Assembly: GCF_010500965.1 (NCBI RefSeq)
Contig: NZ_QVMI01000001.1
Coordinates: 246,442-310,441 of the forward strand
Length of the DNA stretch: 64,000 bases
Reading direction: 5' to 3'
Origin: Bacteroides sp. 51
GTDB taxonomy: Bacteria; Bacteroidota; Bacteroidia; Bacteroidales; Bacteroidaceae
The position numbers and the translations under genes are program-made. The notes beneath the pieces were generated by a model. It worked only from the letters and a program-made list of their open reading frames with translations, did no database searches and was not told the origin of the DNA. Shown piece after piece: positions 43,159 through 54,400 of this stretch; position 1 is the stretch's first letter; the number at the start of each line of letters is the position of its first letter.

Positions 43159-45780
43159 TTATTTGCCCTTTACTATTTTCTTAATTTCATTTAGCTTATT
43201 CAGTGCTTCCAACGGTGTGAGGTTATTCACATCAAGAGTCAGAATCTCATCCCGTATCTGACTCAGAACCGGATCATCCAATTGAAAGAAGTTCAACTGC
43301 ATACCTTCCCGTTTTTCACTCACTTCGGCAAGTGGCTTACCTGATATACCTTGTTTCCGGTTATCAGTTTCCAACTGTCCAAGAATATCATTTGCACGTT
43401 TCACAATGCTTTTCGGCATCCCGGCCATCTTTGCCACATGGATACCAAAAGAATGCTCGCTACCACCACGCTCCAGTTTACGTAAAAAGATAACCTTGTT
43501 ATCTACTTCTTTCACAGATACATTGTAGTTCTTGATCCGGTTAAATGATTTTTCCATCTCATTCAACTCGTGATAGTGCGTAGCAAACAAGGTACGCGCT
43601 TTAGCTTTCGGATGCTCATGGATGTACTCTACAATGGCCCAGGCAATAGAGATACCATCATACGTAGAAGTACCGCGGCCCAACTCATCAAACAAGATAA
43701 GACTACGCAACGACACATTATTCAGGATATCGGCCGCCTCGTTCATCTCCACCATAAACGTAGATTCGCCTACGGAAATGTTATCGCTGGCTCCTACACG
43801 GGTAAATATCTTATCAACCATGCCGATATGGGCACTTTCGGCAGGCACAAACGAACCAATCTGGGCAAGCAGGGTAATGAGTGCCGTTTGACGTAAAAGT
43901 GCCGATTTACCCGCCATATTAGGCCCTGTAATGATGATAATTTGTTGTTGCTTACTATCCAACATTACATCATTCGCAATATACTTCTCTCCTATCGGCA
44001 ATTGTTTTTCAATGACCGGGTGGCGGCCCTGGTGAATATCCAATACATCATCGTCACTAATAACCGGACGTATATAGTTATTCTCACGGGCAACATTGGC
44101 AAAGGAGTGCAAACAATCCAGACGGGCAATCTGACTGGCATTGATTTGAATTTCAGGTATAAACTCAGTCAATGCACCAACCAGGTTATTATATATTTTA
44201 GTCTCCAATGCCAGGATCTTATCTTCGGCGCCTAATATCTTCTCTTCGTATTCCTTCAATTCCTGGGTAATGTAGCGTTCGGCATTTACCAGTGTCTGTT
44301 TACGTATCCACTCCTGAGGAACTTTATCTTTATGGATATTACGGACTTCAATATAATACCCAAAAACGTTATTAAAAGCTATTTTCAGACTGGGGATGCC
44401 TGTGGCTTCACTTTCACGCTGTTGTATTTTCAGCAGATAATCCTTACCGGAATAAGCTATTTGGCGCAACTGGTCCAGCTCATCATTCACTCCGTCGCGG
44501 ATAACTCCTCCTTTATTGATAAGCAATGGAGGATCGTTATTGATTTCCTTATCAATACGTTCTCTGATCGAAAGGCAAAGATTAAGCTTCTCTCCTATCG
44601 TATTCAGACTAGCATTATCAGCTTCCAAACAAGCCAATTTGATAGGTTCTATTGAGCGTAGAGCAACTTTCAACTGTACTACTTCGCGGGGTGAAACACG
44701 GCCTACGGCTACTTTGGAAACGATACGTTCCAAGTCACCTATTTGCCCCAAATGATCTTCAACCAGTTCCTTGAAATCAGGATGGCGGAAGAAGTATTCT
44801 ACCACATTCAACCGGTCGTCAATTGGCCCTTCATCTTTCAACGGGAATACCACCCAACGCTTCAGCATACGGGCACCCATCGGACTGATTGTTCTATCAA
44901 TGACATCCAACAAACTTTTACCACCTTCGTTCATTGTGGAAATAAGCTCCAGGCTGCGAACAGTGAACTTATCCAGGCGGACATATTTATCTTCTTCAAT
45001 GCGAGACAGGGAAAGGATATGACCTATTTGCGTATGCTGGGTAATTTCCAGGTATTGCAGAATAGCACCGGAGGCAATTATACCGTTTTTAAGATGCTCT
45101 ACACCGAATCCTTTCAGGTTCTTTGTTTCAAAATGCTTGAGGAGTTTCTGACGGGCGGAAGTATCGGTAAACACCCAATCGTCCAGTTCGAAAGTGAAGA
45201 AGCGATTACCGAAATTCCCTTCGAACATACCGCGCTTTCCGCGTTCGAAAAGCACTTCTTTGGGACCAAAGTTATTCAGCAGTTTATCGATGTAATCGAA
45301 AGGACCTTCGGCAGTAAGGAACTCACCGGTAGATATATCCAGGAAAGCTACTCCACAAGCTCCTTTACCAAAATGTACGGCTGCCAGGAAGTTATTTTCT
45401 TTGTAATTCAGTACATTATCATTGATGGAAACTCCCGGAGTAACAAGTTCTGTAATACCACGCTTTACGAGTTTCTTTGTTGCCTTTGGGTCTTCCAACT
45501 GGTCGCAAATGGCCACACGCTTGCCTGCACGGACGAGTTTAGGCAGATAAGTATCCAGGGCATGATAAGGGAAACCAGCCATTTCTACTGTTTTCTCTTT
45601 TCCGTTGGCACGTTTGGTTAGTGTAATGCCTAATATCTCAGATGCTACGATTGCATCTGTAGAATAAGTTTCATAAAAGTCACCACAACGAAACAGTAAT
45701 ACAGCATCCGGATGCTGCGTTTTGATGTCAAGAAACTGTTTCATCATTGGGGTGAGGACGATATCGCTGTTCACTGCCAT
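43159..45780 (-). CDS. mutS: DNA mismatch repair protein MutS
   Basis: Recognises mismatches and starts repair. The N-terminal mismatch-binding segment is [17 protein letters not shown], with Phe and Glu in F-Y-E. The ATPase shows Walker [16 protein letters not shown], the N-2 loop [12 protein letters not shown], Walker [18 protein letters not shown] and [10 protein letters not shown]. 873 residues, normal. It has its own promoter at 45806-45813. Confidence 0.97.
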   Translation of the reverse strand: MAVNSDIVLTPMMKQFLDIKTQHPDAVLLFRCGDFYETYSTDAIVASEILGITLTKRANGKEKTVEMAGFPYHALDTYLPKLVRAGKRVAICDQLEDPKATKKLVKRGITELVTPGVSINDNVLNYKENNFLAAVHFGKGACGVAFLDISTGEFLTAEGPFDYIDKLLNNFGPKEVLFERGKRGMFEGNFGNRFFTFELDDWVFTDTSARQKLLKHFETKNLKGFGVEHLKNGIIASGAILQYLEITQHTQIGHILSLSRIEEDKYVRLDKFTVRSLELISTMNEGGKSLLDVIDRTISPMGARMLKRWVVFPLKDEGPIDDRLNVVEYFFRHPDFKELVEDHLGQIGDLERIVSKVAVGRVSPREVVQLKVALRSIEPIKLACLEADNASLNTIGEKLNLCLSIRERIDKEINNDPPLLINKGGVIRDGVNDELDQLRQIAYSGKDYLLKIQQRESEATGIPSLKIAFNNVFGYYIEVRNIHKDKVPQEWIRKQTLVNAERYITQELKEYEEKILGAEDKILALETKIYNNLVGALTEFIPEIQINASQIARLDCLHSFANVARENNYIRPVISDDDVLDIHQGRHPVIEKQLPIGEKYIANDVMLDSKQQQIIIITGPNMAGKSALLRQTALITLLAQIGSFVPAESAHIGMVDKIFTRVGASDNISVGESTFMVEMNEAADILNNVSLRSLILFDELGRGTSTYDGISIAWAIVEYIHEHPKAKARTLFATHYHELNEMEKSFNRIKNYNVSVKEVDNKVIFLRKLERGGSEHSFGIHVAKMAGMPKSIVKRANDILGQLETDNRKQGISGKPLAEVSEKREGMQLNFFQLDDPVLSQIRDEILTLDVNNLTPLEALNKLNEIKKIVKGK

Positions 45781-45805
45781 TTCTTGTTTTCTTTTTATAA
45801 GCCAA

Positions 45806-45813
45806 CAAAGATA
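45806..45813 (-). promoter_or_regulatory. -7 promoter element of mutS
   Basis: Minus-strand TATCTTTG matches TAnnTTTG and lies 25 bases before the mutS ATG. Confidence 0.55.
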
Positions 45814-45961
45814 GTGAAAAATGCAAGATTTTTTGCATACCTACAAAAAGGTAATTTTCTAATTTGAAGTAAATGAATCATTGAGAATCAACTACCTACA
45901 TATCCTAAGTTAATTTAAATTTTAACTTATTTTTTTCGTCTTAATTTATAATTCGTTATTA

Positions 45962-46935
45962 TTGCAAAGATTCACAACAGTGAAATCGGATATAGAGAAT
46001 ATGACCATAGATTATCTTAGTCATGCTATTATAGAACTCACTACAAAATGCAACATACATTGCATGCATTGTTATAATTGGTGGAAGCAGGATGGAGAAC
46101 CCGCACTTCATCAGGATTCTTATAAAAAAGCTTTCCGGTTGATAGACAAAATCATAAAAACCACAACAGCCGAACGACTGACTTTTACAGAACCTACCAT
46201 CAGCGAACGTTTCCTCGAACTTGTACTGCACGCAAAACTGAATCAAAAGAAAGTAACGATTATTACCAACGGAAACGGGCCGACAGAAGTATATCGCCAA
46301 CTATGTAAACTTCAAACCAATTTGATTGAATTTTCTATCCATTCCCTGCATCCAGAGATACATGATAGGATAACCCGGAAATCCGGTTCATGGCAAAAGG
46401 CTATTCAAAGGTACATTTTTTCTATGATATGGGTATTCGCAGTGCTATGGTAAACCGCTATAACCTGGGAGGCGAAGGCTTGAATCATGTTAATGGATTA
46501 TCGGCCGGTATTAAGGAATTACGCACATCTTTCAGCGAAGTGAACGAATTTGCCAGCACATCGGGTATGCGAATTGTTTCCGGTGTATGTACCCCTCATT
46601 GCATTCTGAATCCAGACGATTATCCGAATATAGGCTTTGGTTCTTGTTCTGAAGATGTGTACCGGCGTCCGCTTACCTTTGATATCGAAGGTAATCTCCG
46701 ACTTTGTAACCACTCTCCTATCGTGGCAGGAAATATATTTAAGCAATCATTCGGAGAAATATTCAGTTCACGGTATATTGACGAATGGAGCGAATTAAAT
46801 ATGTCGTTTTGTAATCAATGCACCCGATTGAGTAAATGCCGTGGAGGATGCCGTGCTGCTTCCGAACAAATGGGTCTTACGCTGAAAACAGAAGATCCAA
46901 TTGTGCATGAATTAAACACTGTTCCGTTTGCTTAG
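45962..46935 (+). pseudogene. Radical SAM/SPASM protein, frameshifted
   Basis: Two frames make up one radical SAM enzyme. The first (45962-46453) holds the 4Fe-4S motif TTKCNIHCMHCYN (C-x3-C-x2-C) and stops early. The second (open from about 46390 to 46935, -1 relative) holds the SPASM-like cluster ligands ending in CNQCTRLSKCRGGCRAASEQ. The join lies at a run of six T (46408-46413); one more T would restore the frame. In addition, the SAM-binding GGE motif expected in T-F-T-G-G-E-P is reduced to T-F-T-E-P, as if 6 bases were lost. The downstream gene is a TonB-like lipoprotein; radical SAM genes paired with lipoproteins occur in Bacteroidales. Decay is likely, but a sequencing error at the T run cannot be excluded. 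Confidence 0.8.
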
Positions 46936-46967
46936 AATATAAATACAACACTTAATGCGGTAACACC

Positions 46968-47507
46968 ATGAAAAAAGTTATTTATAAAGGTCTATATAGA
47001 CTATTGTCTGTTATAACCGAAAGAATCAACAACCGGTATATCAATCATTACAAAATAGCTGTAGGAACTACTCTCCTACTCCTTTCAAGCGGATGCCAAA
47101 CGAAAACAAAAAATCAGGGAAGTGATGAAAATAATTTAATCACAGAAGATTCTTTGTATAATGAAGAAGATTCAGACCACCATGATATGTTTTGTTATGT
47201 AGTTGAGAAAATGCCCGAGTATCCGGGAGGAACCGAAGCTTTAATGGAATTCATTAGAAAGAATACATATTATCCAAAAGAATGTGCCGATTCAGGTATT
47301 CAGGGAAGAGTTGTTGTTCTTTTTAGAATTTCAAAAGATGGAAGTGTTTCAGACCCAGTAGTTGTGCGCAGTGTCCACCCGAAACTAGATGAAGCAGCAT
47401 TGGAAGTTGCTAATAAAATTCCCAATTTTAAACCTGGAACAATGGCTGGTGAACCAGCAAGATTTAGTTATACGGTTCCTATTATGTTTAAATCCGAAGC
47501 AGAATAA
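46968..47507 (+). CDS. Lipoprotein with TonB C-terminal domain
   Basis: A 179-residue protein. The N-terminus is basic (K-K-V-I-Y-K-G-L-Y-R), then a hydrophobic stretch ending in LLLLSSGC, a likely lipobox. The C-terminal half is a TonB_C-type domain: MPEYPGGTEALMEFIRKNTYYPKECADSGIQGRVVVLFRISKDGSV ... LDEAALEVANKIPNFKPG. Such domains contact TonB-dependent receptors when on a TonB arm; on a lipoprotein the role is unclear. It follows the broken radical SAM gene by 32 bases and may be its partner. Ends at a hairpin. Confidence 0.85.
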   Translation: MKKVIYKGLYRLLSVITERINNRYINHYKIAVGTTLLLLSSGCQTKTKNQGSDENNLITEDSLYNEEDSDHHDMFCYVVEKMPEYPGGTEALMEFIRKNTYYPKECADSGIQGRVVVLFRISKDGSVSDPVVVRSVHPKLDEAALEVANKIPNFKPGTMAGEPARFSYTVPIMFKSEAE

Positions 47508-47517
47508 AATTATGAAA

Positions 47518-47553
47518 AAGCAGCTACCACATATTGGAAAATGGTAACTGCTT
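47518..47553. terminator. Hairpin after the TonB-domain lipoprotein gene
   Basis: AAGCAG and TACCA pair with TGGTA and CTGCTT, with one mismatch between the two helices and a 12-nt loop. Confidence 0.6.
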
Positions 47554-47609
47554 AATATTAGTTCACTTTGAAAATAGTCAACTATTCAGTATGAAACAGA
47601 GTCAACTAT

Positions 47610-48086
47610 TTACCATTGACAAATTTCTCTATAACTAAAGTAATTATGATTTTTGAAATACAAAAACCAAGTTGGTGGATCATCTGGCATAGGTTCATAC
47701 TCAATAAACTTTATTACTTTTCTATCACTCCCTTTCTTAAAAAGGTCATTTGGATTATTGTTGACTATAAATAACGAATTATTTACCTCAAAGAATCCTG
47801 CCCCATTACCAAACCTGTCAGATTCTATAATTTCTTCTTTTGCTGTAATGACTAAACGCAAATAAACATCTGTATCATAAATACAGGTTATACCAAATTT
47901 ATTGATTCCCTTTTCTTTAACGCATTTAGAGCCTAATATTAAAGAATCTATTATAGAATCCAAATTCATTAATTTATTTTCTACTAATTTGGGTAATATA
48001 ACATCCTCCACCTTTTGCCCATAAAAAATGTTTGGAATACAAAATATAAAGCTAATACTCAATATTATAAATCGTATTTTGCACAT
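47610..48086 (-). CDS. Secreted protein of unknown function; candidate immunity protein
   Basis: A 158-residue protein with a signal peptide (F-I-I-L-S-I-S-F-I-F-C-I-P-N-I-F-Y-G-Q). The mature part has two Cys and a C-terminal segment rich in aromatics (P-P-T-W-F-L-Y-F-K-N-H-N-Y-F-S-Y). I recognise no family. It starts 43 bases after the stop of the RHS toxin-like gene on the same strand, the usual place for an immunity gene of a polymorphic toxin, so that role is inferred from position only. Its low GC resembles the RHS tail rather than the core genes. Confidence 0.65.
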   Translation of the reverse strand: MCKIRFIILSISFIFCIPNIFYGQKVEDVILPKLVENKLMNLDSIIDSLILGSKCVKEKGINKFGITCIYDTDVYLRLVITAKEEIIESDRFGNGAGFFEVNNSLFIVNNNPNDLFKKGSDRKVIKFIEYEPMPDDPPTWFLYFKNHNYFSYREICQW

Positions 48087-48129
48087 ACTTATAAAGAATT
48101 TATTGATAAATAATTATGTTTACCTTGCT

Positions 48130-51100
48130 TTATGGTGTTACCACTATCTCATCCAATTCAAAACCTGTAGTAGGATAATTTTTAAAATCAGACGGTCTAG
48201 AAGAAGGAGTATAACTAATATACTGATTAGATTCAGGTAAATAAATTTTTAAGATCGGTCTTGATGAATATCTATATACTTTGGATCCCCAACCAATATC
48301 TCCACCTCTATCTTCAAGACCTGATGGGTAAGGTGTGTTGCCTGGGTGATTATGAATATGTCCTCTTATAGTATAACCATGTCTAAGTTCTTGTTCTAAT
48401 ACAGCAAGAGAACCTCTTTCTTTATCTTCCAAATGAGAGGTTGTTAAGAAGTTCAACCCAGAATCACCTGCTTTACCAGTCATAAATTGTCCCCATTCAA
48501 CTCCCGTGTTTTGAGCTAGAAATTCAAATAAGTCACTTGCATTTTTATCGCCTCTAACTCTATAATATGAATATGTTCCTTTACTTGAATTATTTATATC
48601 TACTTTCAAAGTAGCCTGTTTTTCAATAGTCCCATAATCCATATAATGTGCTTTATATCTTCCATTACTGTCTTTGACTCTATTTCCTTTTTTATCAACC
48701 ATGAAAAAAGCATCATGATCTGTCGTTTTTATAACTTTCCCAACAATTTTTCCTTTCTTATTTATATTATATTCATCCTTTCCATCAGGATCAATATGAA
48801 TAATTGGACTATTTGAACAATACGCATATGGACTAATCGAATAATACTTCTCGGCCAGCGGATCTATCGTTGTGAACCTTCCCAGACTTGGTTCCATGTA
48901 CCTTGCTGAGTAATCATAGAGGTTTAGCCCATTCTTGCGATCCAGTTCCTTACCATTGTACTTGTGCGCCTGTTTATCCTGCTCACTTACTGCAATCTCT
49001 CCGAAAGGCATGCCGAATGGATAATAATGATTACGTTGTACAATGGTTCCTGAACCGGTGGCTACTATACGGTTATTGCCCTGGTGATCCTGAATATAGA
49101 AATGATATATCCCATTTTCTATATAACCACCATCTATCAAAATCCTTTTCAAAGAACCATTTTCATAGATCTTACCTGCGACATAATCGACTATATCAGA
49201 CCCACGAGTTATTTTCAGCTTAGTCCCATCTGCAGTATATTTATAGCTGTTGGTCACGCCATTGATGATGAGCTGAGTGGGTAAATTTAATGAATTATAT
49301 GCAATATTACTAATTCCTTTGTTTAAATCTTTGGTCATGGCTCCATTTCTATTATAAGCATATTCGCCGGATGTAGCTGATGATGCATCTTTGAAGTCAT
49401 TTAGTCCTGCTGTCACATCCGGGGTTTTTACGGCTATATCTGTCACATAAGAAAGCTGGTTGCCTATATGCCCCATTGTCAGGTTATCTACTATTCCATA
49501 GCCGGAACTTGTTTTCCCCCAGCGTTGTAAGGTTTTAATGTTTCCATGTTTGTCGTAGGAAATGGATGGAACTTTGTAGTTATCGTTTAAAGAACTATTG
49601 AGTAGATAATCGGCTTTGGTGATTCGTGATAAACCATCGTAGACAAAGCGATATCCTCTCAGGGTTTCACTGCCCGCTTTCCAACTCATCGCGGATATGT
49701 TTCCATTGTAGCGTGGTGTATTCCCTGCATAGCTATCATTGTAGTACAGCGTTTGACTGAACAAGGTTCCCGTAATGGACTTCATCCACGAACGAACATT
49801 GTAGGTGTATGTACTTACAGGTAGGTTTCCCTTCTTTTGGGTTTTCAGTCTTCCGAGTTCATCGTATGTATTCTCTGCCAATATTGTTTTGACGGCTGTA
49901 CTGCTCCCCAGTTGGTGTTCAGTTCTTGTCAACCTTCCAGCATGATCGTAGGTATAGGTGTAATACTCGGTTTGGGTAGTTTTGCCCGGAGCAGTATGTA
50001 CGGTTTTCCTTTTCAGAGGTTGCCCATTGAAATTATACCCAATGAATTCAGCGTCTTTTCCACTCAGGTGGTTTGTGGTTTGCGATTGAATTAGCCTTCC
50101 TTGATAGTCATAGTATAGGGCTGCGCAAATCTGTTCACTTCCTCCGCCAGCTTCGACAAAGTAGGTTCCTGTCAGGAGTGACTTATAGCTTACAGTATAT
50201 TGTATACCAAAACCAGCTTCCGGTGCTGCATGTCCTAGTGTAGAGAATCCAGGTAGAGACAAGAAATCATAGCTATCATAATATTGCGCAGACAATATCT
50301 TGATAGGTGATACTGGGGTGATCCCGGAGATGTTATATCCTTTGTATGAACCACCTGTTCCTGTCCAAATAGCTTTTACGATTATACTTCCTAATGGATT
50401 ATCCTGATAATTGAATGTGTTTTTACAGGTTCCTGTCAACACTGTTCTTCCCAAGTCATCGGGGATACTGAATAACCACTCTTCGCGAGAACGAAGTTCT
50501 CCATCTTGTGTAAAGATCAATCGGTCGGCTTTGTCATAAATATAATATATCCATTCTGCTCCTGGTAGCTTCTTGGCTATACACCGATTGCGTTCATCAT
50601 ATTTGTACAGATAGGCATACTGTTGCAGGTAAGTGTTACTTTCGTTCCATGTACCGGAGTTTAGATTATCGGCTGCTAGTGGTGGAAGGACAGCACGTAG
50701 ATTGCCATAACTGTCATATACGAAATAGGTGTCGTGAGCAACGCTTCCGTCCATCTGGCGGGTGAGTACAACCTGTCCCAGTTTGTCTTTAAACTCGTAA
50801 GATGTGTTACCGTCTTCATCGGTGAGTTTGACAATAAATAATTCACTGTTGTTGTAGTTTGTTGCACTATTTGCCCGAGTGAGGCTAATAAGCTTCCCAT
50901 TATCACTGGTGATGTAGAGCTTACAAAGATGTTCACTATTATTAATTAAGTATGCGGTTCGTATAGTCTTACTATTATTATGCCAATCTTGTCCAGGTCC
51001 ATACTGTTGGAGTACCCTGTTCAGTGGTGAGCTTTCGTATTGGATTTTACTATAAGGCTTCGCCTCATTAATATAGGTTGCAGATGCTTTATTGATAAAG

Positions 51101-51444
51101 TTCGCATAGGGCACGAATGCTCCATTATTATTAGTTGCCACCACGGGTTGCCAAGTGTTGGAACCTCGTCCAAAATTATCATACTCCTGATAGGTTACGA
51201 GATCGGATCTACTAGGAGTAGTATTGATTTGTATCGTTTGCACGGATCTTCCCAATTTGTCAAAGTATTGAACAGATGTCAATGAATTGTTTGTGGTAAG
51301 CCCGCCAACACTTGAGATGGATGTGGTAGGAGTAATAGTCAGAATATAATTTTCGTTTTCTCCTACACTTATCGTACTTTGCCCATGCAATGAACTGAAT
51401 AGTGCGAAAAGGGCAATGGTTGTAATTCGTATTCTTTTTCTCAT
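48130..51444 (-). CDS. RHS-repeat surface protein with C-terminal JAB-type toxin domain
   Basis: 1104 residues. A Sec signal peptide (I-T-T-I-A-L-F-A-L-F-S-S-L-H-G-Q) leads into a DUF6443-like N-terminus and many YD/RHS repeats (YDELGRLKTQKKG, YTYDHAGRLTRTEH). The RHS core ends in MEPSLGRFTTIDPLAEKYYSISPYAYCSNSPIIHIDPDGKDEYN, the usual junction with a variable tail. The tail holds EQELRHGYTIRGHIHNHPGN and PSGLEDRGGD: the E, H-x-H-P, S and D of a JAB/MPN metalloprotease, as in the Toxin-JAB1 family. This suggests a polymorphic toxin that cuts a peptide or isopeptide bond. It ends in LDEIVVTP. A second RHS-related protein is encoded 12 bases upstream and a candidate immunity gene 43 bases downstream. 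Confidence 0.88.
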   Translation of the reverse strand: MRKRIRITTIALFALFSSLHGQSTISVGENENYILTITPTTSISSVGGLTTNNSLTSVQYFDKLGRSVQTIQINTTPSRSDLVTYQEYDNFGRGSNTWQPVVATNNNGAFVPYANFINKASATYINEAKPYSKIQYESSPLNRVLQQYGPGQDWHNNSKTIRTAYLINNSEHLCKLYITSDNGKLISLTRANSATNYNNSELFIVKLTDEDGNTSYEFKDKLGQVVLTRQMDGSVAHDTYFVYDSYGNLRAVLPPLAADNLNSGTWNESNTYLQQYAYLYKYDERNRCIAKKLPGAEWIYYIYDKADRLIFTQDGELRSREEWLFSIPDDLGRTVLTGTCKNTFNYQDNPLGSIIVKAIWTGTGGSYKGYNISGITPVSPIKILSAQYYDSYDFLSLPGFSTLGHAAPEAGFGIQYTVSYKSLLTGTYFVEAGGGSEQICAALYYDYQGRLIQSQTTNHLSGKDAEFIGYNFNGQPLKRKTVHTAPGKTTQTEYYTYTYDHAGRLTRTEHQLGSSTAVKTILAENTYDELGRLKTQKKGNLPVSTYTYNVRSWMKSITGTLFSQTLYYNDSYAGNTPRYNGNISAMSWKAGSETLRGYRFVYDGLSRITKADYLLNSSLNDNYKVPSISYDKHGNIKTLQRWGKTSSGYGIVDNLTMGHIGNQLSYVTDIAVKTPDVTAGLNDFKDASSATSGEYAYNRNGAMTKDLNKGISNIAYNSLNLPTQLIINGVTNSYKYTADGTKLKITRGSDIVDYVAGKIYENGSLKRILIDGGYIENGIYHFYIQDHQGNNRIVATGSGTIVQRNHYYPFGMPFGEIAVSEQDKQAHKYNGKELDRKNGLNLYDYSARYMEPSLGRFTTIDPLAEKYYSISPYAYCSNSPIIHIDPDGKDEYNINKKGKIVGKVIKTTDHDAFFMVDKKGNRVKDSNGRYKAHYMDYGTIEKQATLKVDINNSSKGTYSYYRVRGDKNASDLFEFLAQNTGVEWGQFMTGKAGDSGLNFLTTSHLEDKERGSLAVLEQELRHGYTIRGHIHNHPGNTPYPSGLEDRGGDIGWGSKVYRYSSRPILKIYLPESNQYISYTPSSRPSDFKNYPTTGFELDEIVVTP

Positions 51445-51456
51445 ATTTTAGGATAT

Positions 51457-54400
51457 TTATTGATTTGCATAATGATATTCTTTCACTTCAAGGATTTCTT
51501 TTGCACTTCCATTTTTAATATATGCTTCTTTTAGCCGGTTGTAAGAGTCATACTGATAATACGTAGTTTGCCTTGATGGGTCTGTGACTTCAATAACACC
51601 GACTAAGGGTTTGTATTTATACGTAGTTACCATGGCACCCGATAGCGCCGAATGAGTGTGCAATTTATCCAGTAGCACTTTGTCAGGATTAGCATTGTCT
51701 GCCAATGCGTTGATCGAACCTAAACCGATGCTACCTAATACGGAATTTACTACGCTGTGATCTGTGTTGATTATTTGAGCTATAGGATATTGACCTTTAT
51801 GGCTCCACAAGTAGACGATTTTCGTTTGGTTGTCTTTAGTTATCTGTACAGGATTACCAAACTTATCGTATTTATTGTAAACAATACGGATCTCTGTTTG
51901 CGAACTTCCTTTTTGTAGTTCTTCTATTTCCGGTATATATATCCCTTCTGTTGTTTTCGTATAGTTTATTTTCTTCTTTTGCAAGAAAGAATTATCAAGG
52001 TATTGAGCCATTTCTATAACAGGCTTCAAGATGTTTTTTTGAACCATACTTCTGTAAAGTTCCACATTCTTGAAGTCGACAGGATACTTATAAGTGTTTT
52101 TAATTGTTCTTCCGTCACTTCTTTTAATTCTCACTTCCGTGGGTTTGAACGAATTGAAATTGTTTCCATATAAGTACTCTTCTGTTATTTGAAGACTGCT
52201 TGTTGATTCATAATTGGTTGTCTCTTTTCGACTCACCTTCCAACGTTCTACTTTATTTTCGTATGGAAATATTTCAATAAAAGATAGGGATGTATATAAT
52301 GAGTTATTCCATCTAATGGTATTTCCAACAACTTTAAAGGAATAAATGGTAGTGTCCATCTCTATTTGGTCATAATATAATCTCTCTTTCTTTTTTATCG
52401 CGTTATTCTCGTAATAGTTTACTTCGAGTGGTAGCCCATTCGAATATACCGGAATGCGCGGTGCTTTACCCAAATGATTAGAAATAGCAAACTCCATAGA
52501 GGCAAAATACATATCTGGTTCAAGTTTATGTCCACAAACATATTCTGACCCTAAGGTAGTTTCTTGCTCTTTTTCAACATCGAATATATATTCAATGGTT
52601 GAGGTGTCGGCACCTGATGTTATGGTTTCTTTTACATTGGCATAACCCACATATACTCCTGTATTAAAATCGTTCAGAGGCAGTAATGGTTCTGATTGCT
52701 TTTCAACCAAATTCGATTCTCTTATCATAGCATAGCGTGGAGTTGCAAGGAGTTGAGCCTGAACAGGGGAGGATGTATTATACGTGAATTTACGAATTTT
52801 GGCGTCTGTCTTTATTTCGGCAACGCGCACTCCTCCACCATATGCATCTCTTCCTACATAACTGATACCTCGTTTTATAAGAGCAGTTAAGGCAGCATCG
52901 AATCCGTTAGGTGTATTTACTATTATTTTATATTTTCCGGCAGAAAGTGTTATTTCTTGCATAGGATTGTATAGTTGAACCACATCATCATGGCAGTATT
53001 CATCTGGATTGTTAATCTGGAAGGCGGCCGATTGTGTAGTATATCCCTGTGTAGAATTGTTGCACTTCATAACATAGGTCCAGAATCCTGTTGGTTTTTG
53101 ATATACGCTTAATCCTCTATATTCATCGCAAGTCATATTAAGATTTTCCAGGAATCCATCCAGCTGAACAGTTGTTTGACTGGATATTTCAAAAAATTCT
53201 TCTTTAGTTTCAGATGTTTCTATGTAAATTCTCTCCCATCCATTATTAACTTCGAAGGTGTGGTAAAAACTATTTTGTTCGTAAGTAAATTCACAACTGC
53301 CACCTGTTGGATAGGTTATTTTATTGAGGAGACCGAGAAAAATATAATCATTACTACTTGTTCTAATAGCACCATCGGTAGGTAGCTCTCTTTTGCTGAT
53401 TTCATCCATAAGATGGTCTGGCCGGGGAAGCAGTTTTTGGGTAACGGTATTGTTATTGAAGTATCCCCAATGGTCATACTGATGAGTGTGTTTTGGAGGA
53501 ATCGGCTTGGATTCATTGTAGAAGAATTTATATGTTTCTATTGTTTCATTTGCCGATCCTTTTTGAAGTGTTTTTAGTTTTAACCGGAGATACTTGTATT
53601 TATCATCATTCGTTGTGCTCAGGTAGCTTGGGTTAAAATATTCATATCCGAATTGATAAGTATATAATGGGGTTGATTCTGACCGATTGTAAACACGAAT
53701 CTTTTCTAGTTTTTTTTGGGAACGATAATCATAATATGATTTGATATCACTTCTGTCCGAATGTTCAAATACGATTCGGCCATTGTTCCAAAGAATCTCC
53801 TGAAGCAACAGTTCTCTTGATGTGTTGGATTCGGATATATATAACCTTGATTTATTGGAATGGTATGGTTTTGTTGATGCTTGGGCATCTATAAACCATT
53901 CGCTTAGTGTGGGAATACTTCGGGTAGCCTGAATATCGACAATGTAATTGAATTGGATGTTTTCTCCGTTTGGCAGGATGATCTCTGAGAGGTACCAGGC
54001 ATTGACAGCAGCACTGGTTGATCCGGGTTCACTTCCGCTAATGCCATATGTATAAAGCGCTTGACTTATGGAGTGTCCGTCTTCAACTACCCGTCCGGAA
54101 GAAGAAATGATCTCCGAATGATTGAATTTGTAGATTATACCGTTCTCATCTGTGATTTTGAATGCATAATGATAGTAACCAAGTTGTGGATCAGTATTAA
54201 TAAAATTCACTTCGATTTTTACCTCCTGTTCGGACTTTAAGAGTATAGCATTTTTATTTCTGTCCAAAATGAATTTCCCGGAACAGTTATTTATGGAAAA
54301 GCTAAAGATATCCGGTTCATGATCTCTTTCTAATGCAAAGTTATAGTTTCGACTATATTCAGTATAAAAATCGTTAGGTGTGTTCGCGAAAAAACGTGGA

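Noticed and set aside
44743-45621. A 292-codon open frame on the plus strand
   Set aside because: It lies entirely opposite mutS, has no family features, and is the reverse shadow of that gene.
46390-46935. A separate intact gene starting at 46390
   Set aside because: Its N-terminus falls in the middle of a radical SAM fold and continues the preceding frame after a one-base shift, so it is treated as the second half of one broken gene.
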